A stretch of 64,000 bases of DNA from Cryptomeria japonica (GCF_030272615.1 NC_081408.1:304333450-304397449); one strand, 5' to 3'. Shown: positions 1-9,827, counted from the first letter of the stretch. Translations and numbers: made by a program. The notes: generated from the letters alone by a model not told the origin.

Positions 1-1
1 A

Positions 2-2824
2 CATGACGCAAGGGGCAATTCATTTAACCATTCCATTCCTCCTTGTAGTGTTCCTCCTTTCCAATCATCTCCTATGACTAACTATCATAGGGTCCCACCA
101 CCTTACTCTCTACCTTCTTTCAATAACATAACACCGCCATCACAATCTAACACATCTAATATGAACTCTTCGACTGAAGCGACCATTAACAATCTTGCAC
201 AAACTGTCTCTTCTTTGCAGCAACAAATTGCCTCTATGAATCAATCTAAGTTTAGTGTGCCCACATTTGATGTTGCGAGCCCACTTTCTCTTGACATTGT
301 TCGAGCTATCCCCCCTAAACATGTTGAAATTCCGCATTTGGAGCTTTATAAAGGTAAAGGTGATCCTCTAACACCTGTTAAGACCTTTCAAACAATATGT
401 ACTGATTTTGCTTATGACCAAAGGTTGCTTGCAAAACTGTTTACTAGAACATTAAGAGATAAAGCCCTACAATGGTATTGCTCGTTGCCTTCTTATTCTA
501 TTACTTCTTTCGAACAACTTGCAAATGCTTTCATTCAACAATTTCAAAACAATATAAGTCCTAAAGTTACTTTGATTGATTTAATGCATTGCAAACAAGG
601 TGTTAAAGAAAAAGTTACTGATTTCATTGGTAGATATAAGCATTTGTATGCTCAAATTTCTTTTCCAGTGCCTGACAATGATATTCAAAGAATCTTTATT
701 TCTAATTTACAAAAAGATATTAGAGAAAAACTCCTGTTTTCTGAGTTTACTTCTTTTCAACAGTTGTGCGCAACTCTTCACAATTATCAACTGACTGTGA
801 GTCAAATGGAACAAGCAAATCCTATGGCTCCGGGTGATAAGGGTGATAGTAGTCAACAACCATTTGGGAAGTTTAAACCGAACAAAGAGTCCATTAAATT
901 CAATGAAAACATCATCAACAACAATGTGAATGCAGCATCAGGTGTGCCTCCTATTTCTAAGTTTTTCAAGAAAGAAAGAAAGTTTACTCCTTTGAATGAA
1001 TCATTGCATAGTATTATGAATAAGTTATTGGAACAAAATGTGCTTACTCTTCCTCCTATAAGGCAAATAGACCCTGGAAAGATTAATTCACCCTATTTTG
1101 ATAACAAATCTTTTTGTCAATTTCATCGTCATCCTGAGCATGATACTGAAAAATGTTTTGCTTTAAAGGGTAAAATTCAAGATTTGATTGATAATAATAC
1201 TATCTCTGTTTCTGGTGTGAATGATAAAGGCAATACATCTGTAGCTCCTCCTAACCAAAATCTTAAGATTTTTACTAATCCATTACCTTCTCACACCTCT
1301 AATGCGATTGATACTACTGATTCCTCTATCTCACCTGATGATCTTGTGTCCATGACTCCGAATGTGATTAACTTTGTAGAGCAGCAGAAAATCCCTAAAG
1401 AACCTTCCATCACCTTTGATTCTAGTGAAACTATCAGGGCACCTGATGGTCCTTTATATATAGTTGCAAAAGTCAAGAATACAACTTGCCGTGGAGTGCT
1501 TATTGATCCTTCTTGCATGGTTAATATCATTACTGAAGAATTTATTTTTACTTTGCAATTGAATCAAGTGATCTATGATGAAACAAATGTGGTTGTGAAA
1601 CTATTTGATGCATTTTCTTCTCCTGCAATTGGTTCTATTACATTACCTATGGAGGTCCATAACAAATCCCTTGATGTGGACTTTGCTATTATTCCATCAT
1701 CCGAACAATTTCGTGTGAAGCTAGGCTATCCTTGGCTATCTTCCATGAAAGCTATTGCTTCTCCTATTCACAAGTGTTTGAAATTTTCCCATAATGGTGA
1801 AGTTGTTACTGTCAATCATAGTCTCTTTAAACCAGCTGAAAGAACTTCTAGCATTCCTATTGATTACTTTTGGCCTAAACAATTCCAATCTCTTCCTTCG
1901 CGAAGTGATCATCTTTTCAAATCTTATCAAAAGTGGAAAAAAGATATGATCCTATCTCTAAGTGAACCTAGAACACCCAAACTTGACATTCCTACCGTTC
2001 TTGAGAAGGAAGTTCTTCCTTTGAAATATAAAACTAATGTCTTTCCTCAAGAAGATTCCCAACCCATCCCTATGGATGTGACTATGCCTATGATAAATAA
2101 ACTTCCTAAAAGTAGACCTATACCTCCTCGTCATGATGGACTTGGTCTCCTTCCTAAACCAAATATTCCTCCTTTATATGGAGCAGTTCCTCCTCCTTCC
2201 TCTTATGGAGAGAAGAGACCTTCCTCTTCTCCTATTATTCAACCTAAGAGACCACAACCTAAGCAGCCAAGTGATAAGGATGAGAACATTCCTCCTCCTC
2301 AATCTTCGCAACTTCCTACTAAGACTAGACGAAATTGTTCTGCACGTGAACGCCGACGAAAGCGTCGTCTTAGAGCTCAGGCAGCTGCTTCTCAAACTTT
2401 GCAATCCCCAAAAACACCTTCAGCCAATATTATTCCATTTTCTCCTCAGTTGACGATTGAGCCGAAATCTCCTGAACATAAGATGCATGATGGTCTTGAT
2501 CCTGTGCGAGTTAAAGATCCTATTTTTATAAATCTTGATGATGACATAGATGAAAATGTTATTCATGATGAAAATGTTACTCCTGTTCATTCTGATAGTG
2601 AATATGAATATGTTGATGTTAATAACCATCTATTTAACGAATTTTCTAAAGCACTTGTCCTAGCTCCTAGACAAGAACACCGTGGCTTGGGGTATGAACA
2701 TAGCCCTTGTTTGGATCTTGTGATAGCTTCATCTGTTGTGTTGGATGTTCCTCCTCTAGCGTGTTTCCTACCTTCCCGAAATATTGATCAGCAAGATCGG
2801 GGGGTAGATGACGTGCTAGACTAG
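2..2824 (+). CDS. Gag/protease-like polyprotein of pol-less LTR element H (5' end outside window)
   Basis: One frame is open from base 2 to the TAG at 2822-2824. The first ATG is at 74, but no stop lies between it and the window edge, so the real start may lie further left. Counting from that ATG, residues about 80-245 look like a retrotransposon Gag domain (ALQWYCSLPSYSITSFEQL). A CX2HX4HX4C zinc-knuckle-like motif, CQFHRHPEHDTEKC, follows near residue 348. Residues about 460-590 resemble the aspartic protease of Tat elements (GVLIDPS..., later LGYPWLSS and CLKFSHNGE), but the catalytic D-S/T-G reads D-P-S, so cleavage activity is doubtful. A proline-rich stretch, an arginine-rich block (ARERRRKRRLRAQ, near 755) and an acidic tail complete it. 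No RT, RNase H or integrase follows before the LTR. Gag would build the particle, and Pol would have to come from another element. The lack of stops contrasts with every other element here. Confidence 0.8.
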   Translation, partial: HDARGNSFNHSIPPCSVPPFQSSPMTNYHRVPPPYSLPSFNNITPPSQSNTSNMNSSTEATINNLAQTVSSLQQQIASMNQSKFSVPTFDVASPLSLDIVRAIPPKHVEIPHLELYKGKGDPLTPVKTFQTICTDFAYDQRLLAKLFTRTLRDKALQWYCSLPSYSITSFEQLANAFIQQFQNNISPKVTLIDLMHCKQGVKEKVTDFIGRYKHLYAQISFPVPDNDIQRIFISNLQKDIREKLLFSEFTSFQQLCATLHNYQLTVSQMEQANPMAPGDKGDSSQQPFGKFKPNKESIKFNENIINNNVNAASGVPPISKFFKKERKFTPLNESLHSIMNKLLEQNVLTLPPIRQIDPGKINSPYFDNKSFCQFHRHPEHDTEKCFALKGKIQDLIDNNTISVSGVNDKGNTSVAPPNQNLKIFTNPLPSHTSNAIDTTDSSISPDDLVSMTPNVINFVEQQKIPKEPSITFDSSETIRAPDGPLYIVAKVKNTTCRGVLIDPSCMVNIITEEFIFTLQLNQVIYDETNVVVKLFDAFSSPAIGSITLPMEVHNKSLDVDFAIIPSSEQFRVKLGYPWLSSMKAIASPIHKCLKFSHNGEVVTVNHSLFKPAERTSSIPIDYFWPKQFQSLPSRSDHLFKSYQKWKKDMILSLSEPRTPKLDIPTVLEKEVLPLKYKTNVFPQEDSQPIPMDVTMPMINKLPKSRPIPPRHDGLGLLPKPNIPPLYGAVPPPSSYGEKRPSSSPIIQPKRPQPKQPSDKDENIPPPQSSQLPTKTRRNCSARERRRKRRLRAQAAASQTLQSPKTPSANIIPFSPQLTIEPKSPEHKMHDGLDPVRVKDPIFINLDDDIDENVIHDENVTPVHSDSEYEYVDVNNHLFNEFSKALVLAPRQEHRGLGYEHSPCLDLVIASSVVLDVPPLACFLPSRNIDQQDRGVDDVLD

Positions 2825-3557
2825 TTCATTAGCATAGCAGACTCTCTCCTCCTCTCTTTTGTTACTTCTTCTATGTGTTATTCCCATTCTTCTATTTGTT
2901 GTCCTTAGTGTTGTCTACTTGAGGACGATGCAAAACATTGAGATCTCTTTTGGTCTCTCTCATGTTGACTCAAAAGACACATGTGTTCCCTTCTCCTAGG
3001 TGACCTTCCTTGATTGGGGAATGAAGAACAATTATGCATACATACATATGATATACATGAATTATCATACAGCATACTGACCCCGAGGAAAACGAAGTCA
3101 CCTTGTGCTTTGTGTCTATTATCCTTGGGCTTATCTCACACTTGGGGGCTAAATCCTTGTGATAGTGTGCTCCTTTCTCATCTCTTATATGTATCACTAC
3201 CTTAAAGCAATCACCCCCGGTGAGGCGTGTGCGATCGCTTTAACGTAGGGGGGCATACATCCCGTCCATATCTTTTCAAGATACTTGAAAATTTCTTGAC
3301 AAATTTAGCTTTGCCTTGAAAATTTTTGATATCTTTCTTGCATGACTCATAGTGAGGGAACCTTACTACTGATAGTCATGGTTCTCCCTCGTGATCTTCC
3401 CTTTTACTTTGTCAATCGAAGTCGTAAGATCCTTAGTCCACTGGGGGCTTGGTGTATCTTGCCTCCTTGACGTGGTGAAAGTTTTTCAATGTTGTTTCCT
3501 TGTACTTTACCGGAAGTATGAGCGTATGCTTATACTCCCGCTAAAGTGGGGGCTAAA
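2825..3557 (+). other. 3' untranslated part and polypurine tract of element H
   Basis: No coding signal was found. A GGGGGCT motif occurs three times (near 3137, 3440 and 3547). The last copy lies in AAAGTGGGGGCTAAA, directly before the LTR, and is the likely polypurine tract (about 3543-3557) for plus-strand priming. The earlier copies may be cryptic tracts or chance repeats. Confidence 0.6.
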
Positions 3558-4824
3558 TGTAGCATCCTAAAATTGCAACACTTGCAATTTCGACTGCATT
3601 TGGGTCTTCATAATGGCGATGCAACACAAAACCTGAATGGAGACCCCAAAACTTGTTCATGACATCAAAAACTGCATTTTTAGCACCCTGACCTGATCCT
3701 CCTTGCACCCTGCTGTCCCTGGAGGTGGGACCATGGCGCCCAGCGCCCTGGTCCTTTAGGACTAGGGTGCCCAGTGCGCTGGTCCCCCAGGACCATGGTG
3801 CCCAGCGCCCTGGTCCCTGGCCCTATTTTGGGCCCGGTCTCTTGTGGGCATCGGGTCTTTAAGTTTGCAAATTGGAAAATAATGTTTCCTGGTTGGCCTA
3901 AGGTCGGGAAAATCAGTCTATCAGCCCTAATTGACAAGTATATAAACTACATTTTCCATCCCATTTGAAGAGGTAGGAAGGAAAGGAGCAAGAGCAAGAC
4001 GCGGAAGCGATATTCAAACATTCAAGCATTCAAGCATTCAAGCATTCCTTTAAGCAATTGAGCATTTTAAGTCTCCATCCAAGGCTAAGTGTTGCATTCA
4101 AGTCAAGGATTCAACCATTGAAGAGGAGATCACATACAACATACAACATACTACATACATTACACCTTCGCATGTAAGAATACAAACATTCTTACAACAA
4201 GGTATCAGTACTTGTTTACATTACAAACATTTACATTTACAACATTCTCATTTCTTGGTTAATTCCAAAACCGGGGTTTGACCTAAAGGCAAACCGCTCA
4301 TCCCTAACCCCCCAATCATCCTCTCTTTTCTGTGTGTAGGTTGCAGGTACGCAGCTGTAATTGAAGATCTAGAATCCTTGTGCAGAGACGAACAGATCCA
4401 CCTTCGTTTCGCGGATTTTTTGGAGGACCGTGTGCACGCCGAGTGCCATCGTCCCGTCAACTTTTGCTCAAATTTGCAGAACAGCACCGTCTCGACATTT
4501 TACTGCTAAGTCCAGGTGCGCAGCTTCATCCCATATCCCTATCTCTATTTATAAGTGAATCTTTCTTGCTTTTACATGCATTCCTAGTTCAATCTTTCTA
4601 TCTACATTCTTTACAAAAGAGGGTATCCTTGATGTCACAACCCTTGAAACTCATATAGAATCCAATCTTGCATTGCGTGGGATTGGATCTTGTGGGTTTC
4701 AACCCCTCTTTTGAATGTAAAGTCTCTCCTAAGTGAAAACCATCAAGCCTAGTGACTCTCCCTTCTCTCTCCTTGGAGTTGGGGAGGGGAGAACAACTAG
4801 GGTTCGATTTTTCCGCTTTAGACA
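3558..4824 (+). repeat. 3' LTR of element H
   Basis: The LTR begins TGTAGCATCC immediately after the polypurine tract. The proposed end is the CA at 4823-4824, just before the microsatellite, giving about 1.27 kb. The 5' LTR is outside the window, so the right end rests only on the TG...CA rule and the change in base composition. A TATA box (TATATAAA, 3939-3946) sits in the middle. A short tandem CATTCAAG-type repeat lies at about 4017-4048. Small ORFs inside are not convincing. Confidence 0.6.
3939..3946 (+). promoter_or_regulatory. TATA box in the LTR of element H
   Basis: TATATAAA lies about 380 bp into the LTR, with AT-poor sequence upstream and an A/G-rich, RNA-like segment downstream. 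It is the best core-promoter candidate in this LTR. Confidence 0.45.
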
Positions 4825-5012
4825 TATATGCATATACATATACATATATGTGTATGTGTGTATATATATATATACATATACATATATGTGTATGTGTGTA
4901 TATATATATATATACACACACACACATATATGTATATGTATATACATATATGTATATATATATATGTATATGTGTATATGTGTATGTATATGCGTATGTA
5001 TGTGTATATGTG
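4825..5012. repeat. Compound TA/TG/CA microsatellite
   Basis: About 190 bp is almost entirely alternating purine-pyrimidine: runs of TA, TG/CA and interspersed ATAC/ATGT. Several stretches can pair with each other (TATACATATA types). Long Tyr/Ile/His frames on both strands are artefacts of this composition. It abuts the proposed end of LTR H. Confidence 0.9.
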
Positions 5013-5582
5013 TAAAGAGAAAGAGTAGGAGAGATGGTGTGAATAATGATATATAAATAGAGAGGAAGAGGAAGAGATGGGAAGATAGAGATAGAGGGGG
5101 AAATAGAGAGATAAACGAGGTGATAAGAACAAGTAATAGAGAGATAGGGTGCCACATCTTGCTCACTTTAATGTGCATTGTGTAATAAGAACACTCTCAT
5201 TGAGAGGAAGATGTAATGTTTAATTAATGTAATGATGTTAGCTATTTGAATGTGTTACAAGTTTAGATAGTATGGTGTCAGTATTGTCTGTCTTATATGA
5301 ATGTTTAGATTCTTAATAAGTAAGATGTAAGTGTAGCCGATTGATATATTTAAATTCGGTGGCTTTGTTTTTTTTGTTATCTCTGAATTTTCTGTGAGAG
5401 TGAGTTGTAGCGAGTGGAGGACAAGACTTCAGAGGTGGCGGCATTGTAGCAGAGGGAAAATGGAAGCGATCTTTACCTTCAAAATGGAAGAAATTGGTGC
5501 CTTTCATGGGTAAGGTGAAAAATAGATGACTATAGGGTTATTTATTTACAAGGACAAAAGATTAGTGTAGGCGATAAATCTA
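5013..5582. other. Non-LTR spacer with purine-rich tract
   Basis: Positions 5020-5140 are GA-rich (AGAGA/GGAAG runs on the plus strand). The rest is ordinary AT-rich DNA. An ATG at 5461 opens a short frame (MEAIFTFKMEEIGAFHG) ending at a TAA that overlaps a GTAAG donor-like string near 5511. A spliced upstream exon for the ORF at 5583 is therefore possible but unproven. Confidence 0.4.
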
Positions 5583-6053
5583 ATGTTGGGGGAGGAGATT
5601 GTGCATATAAGCCATAGGTATAGGACCGATATGGAGATTTATTGTCTAATAGCTGCTTGGGGTTTAGAATTTGAGGATGTTGTGGATAAGGTGAAGAGGG
5701 TTTTGCATAAGTTAGTAGCGAAAAAATATTTGGGAGGCATGGAATCTATTTTTGAATGGGTTATCCTGAGAGTGGGAATTGACATTTTTGAAGGGATGGA
5801 AGAGACTATGAATCTTCTTCCGTTTGTTCGCTGGCAAGAGGATGAGTTGAAAGAAAGATGTAGAGCTCTAGCAAGACATAGTTGGGAGGCTTTGAAGACA
5901 TTTGTAGAATTAATGCGAGTTGAAAAGGTTCTCAGAGCGACGCATGGAATGGAAAGGGTGGAGGTGGGTCGGGAGTTGAGACCAAGGGCGCAAATAGTGG
6001 AGGCGATGAAATTCCTATCGAGGTTCAAAGATGATCATGAGAATGTTCGTTAA
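5583..6053 (+). CDS. Hypothetical protein, 156 residues, possible host or LINE-derived ORF
   Basis: I do not recognise this protein. The frame is open for 156 codons from ATG 5583 and reads like real coding sequence: charged and helix-prone, few low-complexity runs, purine-rich codons. Notable segments are EFEDVVDKVKRVLHKLVAKK, FVRWQEDELKERCRALARHS and AMKFLSRFKDD. There is no signal peptide, membrane span or catalytic motif. It lies in the one stretch not assigned to an LTR element, just outside the left edge of E, so it may be a gene fragment or part of an older non-LTR insertion. The downstream T-rich stretch and A-rich end are loosely LINE-like, which keeps that alternative open. A short upstream frame at 5461 could be a first exon. 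Confidence 0.35.
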   Translation: MLGEEIVHISHRYRTDMEIYCLIAAWGLEFEDVVDKVKRVLHKLVAKKYLGGMESIFEWVILRVGIDIFEGMEETMNLLPFVRWQEDELKERCRALARHSWEALKTFVELMRVEKVLRATHGMERVEVGRELRPRAQIVEAMKFLSRFKDDHENVR

Positions 6054-6346
6054 ATGCTTAGTTTGATATAGCTTATGTTTGTTTAGAAGTTCTAAGGATA
6101 GCGAAATAGTTTTGAATGCATGATGTATGTTGATGACTATTGGGCAGTATACATGGTCGTTGTACTGTATTTATGTACTCTCTTTTTTTGGTGTGTTTTT
6201 TGTGGGTGGTACAAAGGTTTTTATCAGATTTAGATCTAGTGGGTGGTATGTTGTTTAGATGGAACATATGGAGGTTTTTTGACGTATGTAATCTTTTTGA
6301 TCATTTTTAATTAAAAAAAATTATATTACGGACCCCAAAAAAAGAT
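6054..6346. other. A/T-rich 3' flank of the 156-residue ORF
   Basis: The stretch is T- and G-rich, then A-rich (AATTAAAAAAAATT near 6309; CCCCAAAAAAAG near 6334). No further ORF is visible. It could be a 3' untranslated region or the tail of a non-LTR element. No target-site duplication was identified to support the latter. Confidence 0.3.
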
Positions 6347-6351
6347 GTAAC
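6347..6351. repeat. Candidate left TSD of element E (GTAAC)
   Basis: These are the five bases before the TGTAGACATC start of LTR E. The matching copy would lie beyond base 64000, so this cannot be confirmed here. Confidence 0.4.
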
Positions 6352-6401
6352 TGTAGACATCTAAAATTAATTAGATCGAACATTTAATTAATTTAGCCTT
6401 C
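6352..6401 (+). repeat. 5' LTR of E, left fragment
   Basis: The first 50 bp begin TGTAGACATC, close to the TGTAGACACA start of LTR B. The fragment ends with CCTTC, one copy of the duplication made by insertion of A. The LTR resumes at 35911. Confidence 0.75.
6397..6401. repeat. Left TSD of element A (CCTTC)
   Basis: CCTTC directly precedes the TGATGCAG end of A. The identical CCTTC follows the CACCA end of A at 35906-35910. Confidence 0.95.
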
Positions 6402-7974
6402 TGATGCAGAGTGTTCGATGTTGTTCTACCACTTGCTTGGTTTTTTCTTCTAAAGAGTGTCTCCACTTGGTACCATCCAATGGAACAATGTCTTCAACAT
6501 TCCCAAGGTTTCAATAGCTTGCCCTATATCCTTCCAAAGGATCTCTCCACTCAGGGCAACTCACAACTAACAAGGAGTCTCCTACTCCTAAGGTTTCAAC
6601 CCTTCAACCAAGGACACCTAACAACTCCAAACCCCAAGCAATGGGATCTTTACTCAAGAGGTGGAATCTAACCTATGTGAGTGTTTTCACATGTTTTATA
6701 TGGTATTTTCATTTATCTTTACCCCTTTGATGGGTGTTTACTATCCCTTTGTATATTTTTCCCTTTTGGACCTAGGAGATAGGGCTACAAGCAATTAACC
6801 CTCTATTTGGAATTTTCCCACTTTGCCTCACAAAATACATAAACAACCCCTTGAATTTTTTTTATATTAGAGTACCCTTTTGGGAATTCTATAAGATTCC
6901 AAACTTCTGCATCTAGGTTTTTAGGGCAAGTTTTCAAACCCCATTGGGCCTATATTTGGTCTAACTAGCCAATATGGAGGTTTAGGCCTCAAAACCTTCA
7001 CCAGTCGGATGGAGAGGAAGTAAAGACACTTGGATAGGGTCTAAAAATTCCTAAGGTTCCTTCCCATGCACTTATTTACCACTGTTGTGTCCACTGTCTC
7101 AAGGATTCATTCAACCCCTTACTGGACATACTTGCCACATGGAGATGTCAAGTCTAGGGCATCACTCCAATAATGCCAAAATGAGAAATTTTGCTTCCCA
7201 AACCAGAAAAAAAACTAGTGTACATGGTAATCCAACATTCCTTAGGGTTTCAAACCTTTCACATGGAGGAATGTTGAATAGGGTCTCCTATTGCATCCAA
7301 ACCCTGATTTTGAGGGTTTTACCAAGCAACGAGGATGAAAAATCAATTACTCCTCAATCTCAGAACTTCAAGACCCCAAAAAAAGTCCAAATGAGAGGCG
7401 ATTCATTATTTCATGTTTTTCAAAGCATTAGATCTCCCATAAGTCTGAACAAATCCGTACCAAGGCCAAGAATCCAAGGAAAAACAGGAAAATGACAGTT
7501 TCACATTGGTTGGAAGCATCAATTTCATTCAAATACTTCATGTAACCTTTGGGAATCATTCCTCAGGATTATTTAAGACCAAGGAAGCCTTCTAACTACT
7601 TCCCAATGTACAAAATACAACCAACTAACCGTTGGGTAACCACATCTCAAAAATTGCAAAAGTTGCTCATGATGACATAACAACTTTTTACACATTATGA
7701 CATTACACACTTGCCTTCATATTGAAGGTTACAAATTGGACACACAACACCTCTAGGACCCCTAGACACCAAAAACATAAATAAAATGCCCATACAAGGC
7801 TTGAGTCCAAGTATACAACTTTGGAGCCTTATGGCTTAGTCCAAGCATTGGTACCATTGGACCTACCATCTCCATTTAGGACCCACACAAGAAACCTTGA
7901 AGACAACACATCATGTTTCTTGCAAACACATATGCTTTCACACCTTGGAGTCACCTTTGAGTGTCCCTGCACCA
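6402..7974 (-). repeat. 3' LTR of element A
   Basis: It runs from TGATGCAGAG at 6402 to CTGCACCA at 7974 on the plus strand. It matches 27832-29026 plus 35547-35905 along its length, with roughly one difference per ten bases in a 225-bp hand comparison near 7085. Small ORFs inside are not conserved between the two copies. Confidence 0.93.
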
Positions 7975-7990
7975 TACTCCCCTGGACAAG
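7975..7990 (-). other. Polypurine tract of element A
   Basis: On the minus strand CTTGTCCAGGGGAGTA directly precedes the LTR start TGGTGCAGGG. The purine run AGGGGAGTA is the likely plus-strand primer. Confidence 0.6.
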
Positions 7991-8709
7991 AAAACTCAAG
8001 TCCCTTGAGTTGCCAACGGGGTGACTGAGGTTCCATGTTTTATGAGATCACTTTCTTTCATCCAAGTAGCTTCAGACTCAGGAAATCCCTTCCATTTGAC
8101 CAGCTAGTCTTTGCACACACCTTTCCTGGTTTGTTTGATCACTTTGGATTGAAGAATGCACTCCAATTCCAATGGCTTGCTAGGTGGTAGATCCTTTACC
8201 CACTCTACATCCTCTTCCACAAGAGATGAACCAGGTGCTGCATCTATCAAGGATCCTTTGAAAGTTATTAAATCACATACATTGAACATGGGAGATATTC
8301 CCAAGTCTGTTGGAAGTTCCACTTCATATGCATTGTTGCCAAATTTATGAACCACCCGGAGAGGTCCTATCTTCTTCATGAGTAGTTTATAGGCCTGACC
8401 CTTCGACAACCTTTCCTTCCTTAAGTAGGCCATTGCCAAATCACCTACCTGAAACTGAACATCTCTCCTCTTAACATTTTCTCTGAGTTTATACTTATCA
8501 GCACTTTGTTGAAGTGAAGCCTTAACTTGTTCATGAATCTCCTTCATGATGACAACAAAGTCTTCTCCTTGGGCACTCCTTTTGTCCATGCCTCCAAGAT
8601 CTCTGAGTTCAAGTATCCCTCTAGAATGTAAAGCAAAAAACAACCTCAAATGGACTTCTCCCTGTGCTTTTATTGACTGAATCATTGTATTCATATTCAG
8701 CTTGTCCAA
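7991..8709 (-). pseudogene. Element A integrase C-terminal region and chromodomain
   Basis: Read on the minus strand, a 201-codon frame (8709 to 8104) covers the integrase C-terminal region. It includes the SH3-like part (FQVGDLAMAYLRKERL, GPLRVVHKFGNNAYEVELP) that contacts DNA, and continues to ILQSKVIKQTRKGVCKD before a TAG at 8104-8106. The same frame continues past the stop as LVKWKGFPESEATWMKESDL, the core of a chromodomain with the aromatic residues expected for methyl-lysine binding. The TAG probably replaces a tyrosine codon. Chromodomains are known to steer this class of integrase to particular chromatin. The N-terminal side (near 8709) joins the core through a frame change. Nonfunctional as it stands. 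Confidence 0.85.
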
Positions 8710-9167
8710 TCATCAAATCCCAACTTTGTCCATGCTGCTTGGTAAGGAACCTAAGGAGATTGCCAAGAGATATATTAACCACCTTAGTCTATCCATAAGT
8801 CTGAGGGTGGTATGTTGAAGAAAATGACAGATTGGTACCTAGTTTCTTCCAAAGAGTCCTCCAAAAATGACCAACAGACTTGGAGTCTCTATCAGTGACA
8901 ATATTGAGAGGTAAACCATGTATCCTTACAACTTCTTTGAAAACAAGGCCTGCAATATGAGATGCATCATTTGTGAATTTACATCATCTTGTTGAACCTA
9001 TCGACAATTGCAAAGACACTATCAAACCCCCTAGGATTTTTGGGCAATCCAAGTACAAAATCCATACTAAGGCTTTCCCAAGGCCTAGTAGGAATCGGTA
9101 AAGGTTGATACAATCCAACATTCATTGAAACACCTTTTTCCCTTTGGAAAATAGGACAATGCTCCAT
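8710..9167 (-). pseudogene. Element A integrase catalytic core (broken)
   Basis: Minus-strand fragments give [20 protein letters not shown] (first catalytic Asp), then after a frame break IVTDRDSKSVGHFW (second Asp), then YHPQTYG, a TAG, and TKVVN. In intact relatives the last part reads GQTEVVN, so Gln has become a stop and the catalytic Glu has become Lys (codon AAG, plus-strand 8783-8785). Integrase would join cDNA ends to host DNA. This copy has lost both the frame and an active-site residue. Confidence 0.85.
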
Positions 9168-9192
9168 AAATCTTCTTACCTATGCTTGCATC

Positions 9193-9387
9193 TTAGGCCA
9201 AAAGTAAAACCTTGACACCTTCTCTAAGGTTTTGTCCAACAAGGCTGCCATTGTGTTTCTCTCTAATGATATTCTCCCTCATAGAGCATTGAGGAACACA
9301 TAGTTGATGCCCCTTGAAGAGCAATCCACCCTGCAACATAAAATCAGAAAACTCAACATGAAAAGAGCCAACAAACTTAGTACATAC
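9193..9387 (-). pseudogene. Element A integrase N-terminal fragment at the B insertion point
   Basis: The minus-strand frame VCTKFVGSFHVEFSDFMLQG...QLCVPQCSMRENIIREKHNG is the conserved region before and at the start of the integrase zinc-binding domain in plant Ty3/Gypsy Pol. The reading frame is cut at 9387 by insertion of B and resumes at 24612, where the minus-strand sequence encodes the residues just upstream. Removing B and one CATAC copy joins the two sides. Confidence 0.85.
9383..9387. repeat. Left TSD of element B (CATAC)
   Basis: CATAC lies directly before TGTAGACAC. The identical CATAC follows the GCATCA end of B at 24607-24611. Confidence 0.95.
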
Positions 9388-9650
9388 TGTAGACACATAA
9401 ATCTGTCCACTTAATTAAATGAATATTTAATATTTATTTGATTAATTAACCATTAGTCATTAGTTAACCTCAACCTCTTCTCCTATTAATTAAATAAATT
9501 ATTCAATTTATTTAAATTAATTCATTAAGCCGCATTCTAAGCAATCAATTAAATGAATAAAACATATTTGTTTAATTTAACCCCTTTCATCCTTTAAATA
9601 AATTAATAAATATTTATTTAAATCCCTAAACTACACCCCCCACTTGCATT

Positions 9651-9827
9651 CTCCTACAAATGCAACTTGCACCTATTTAAGTAATTTTATTTTAAATTAA
9701 AATCCTATTTTCTCTCACCCACCAAACCGTGTTTCTCTCTAATGATATTCTCCTACAAATGCAACTTGCACCTATTTAAGTAATTTTATTTTAAATTAAA
9801 ATCCTATTTTCTCTCACCCACCAAACC
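9651..9827 (+). repeat. 78-bp duplication with 21- to 25-bp foreign filler inside LTR B
   Basis: The segment 9651-9728 (from CTCCTACAAATGCAACTTGC to CCACCAAACC) is repeated at 9750-9827. Between the copies lies 9729-9753, which is identical over 25 bases to 9253-9277 in the flanking integrase of element A (GTGTTTCTCTCTAATGATAT, then TCTCC). ATTCTCC is shared by both source sites, forming a microhomology at the second junction. The 3' LTR has a single copy and no filler. Confidence 0.9.

Noticed and set aside
4598-5178. Several overlapping long frames on both strands rich in Tyr, Ile, His and Thr
   Set aside because: They are translations of the TA/TG/CA microsatellite, open on both strands, with no conserved motif.
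5440-6346. A LINE insertion covering the 156-residue ORF
   Set aside because: The T-rich stretch and A-rich end are suggestive, but no RT, endonuclease or flanking duplication was found.
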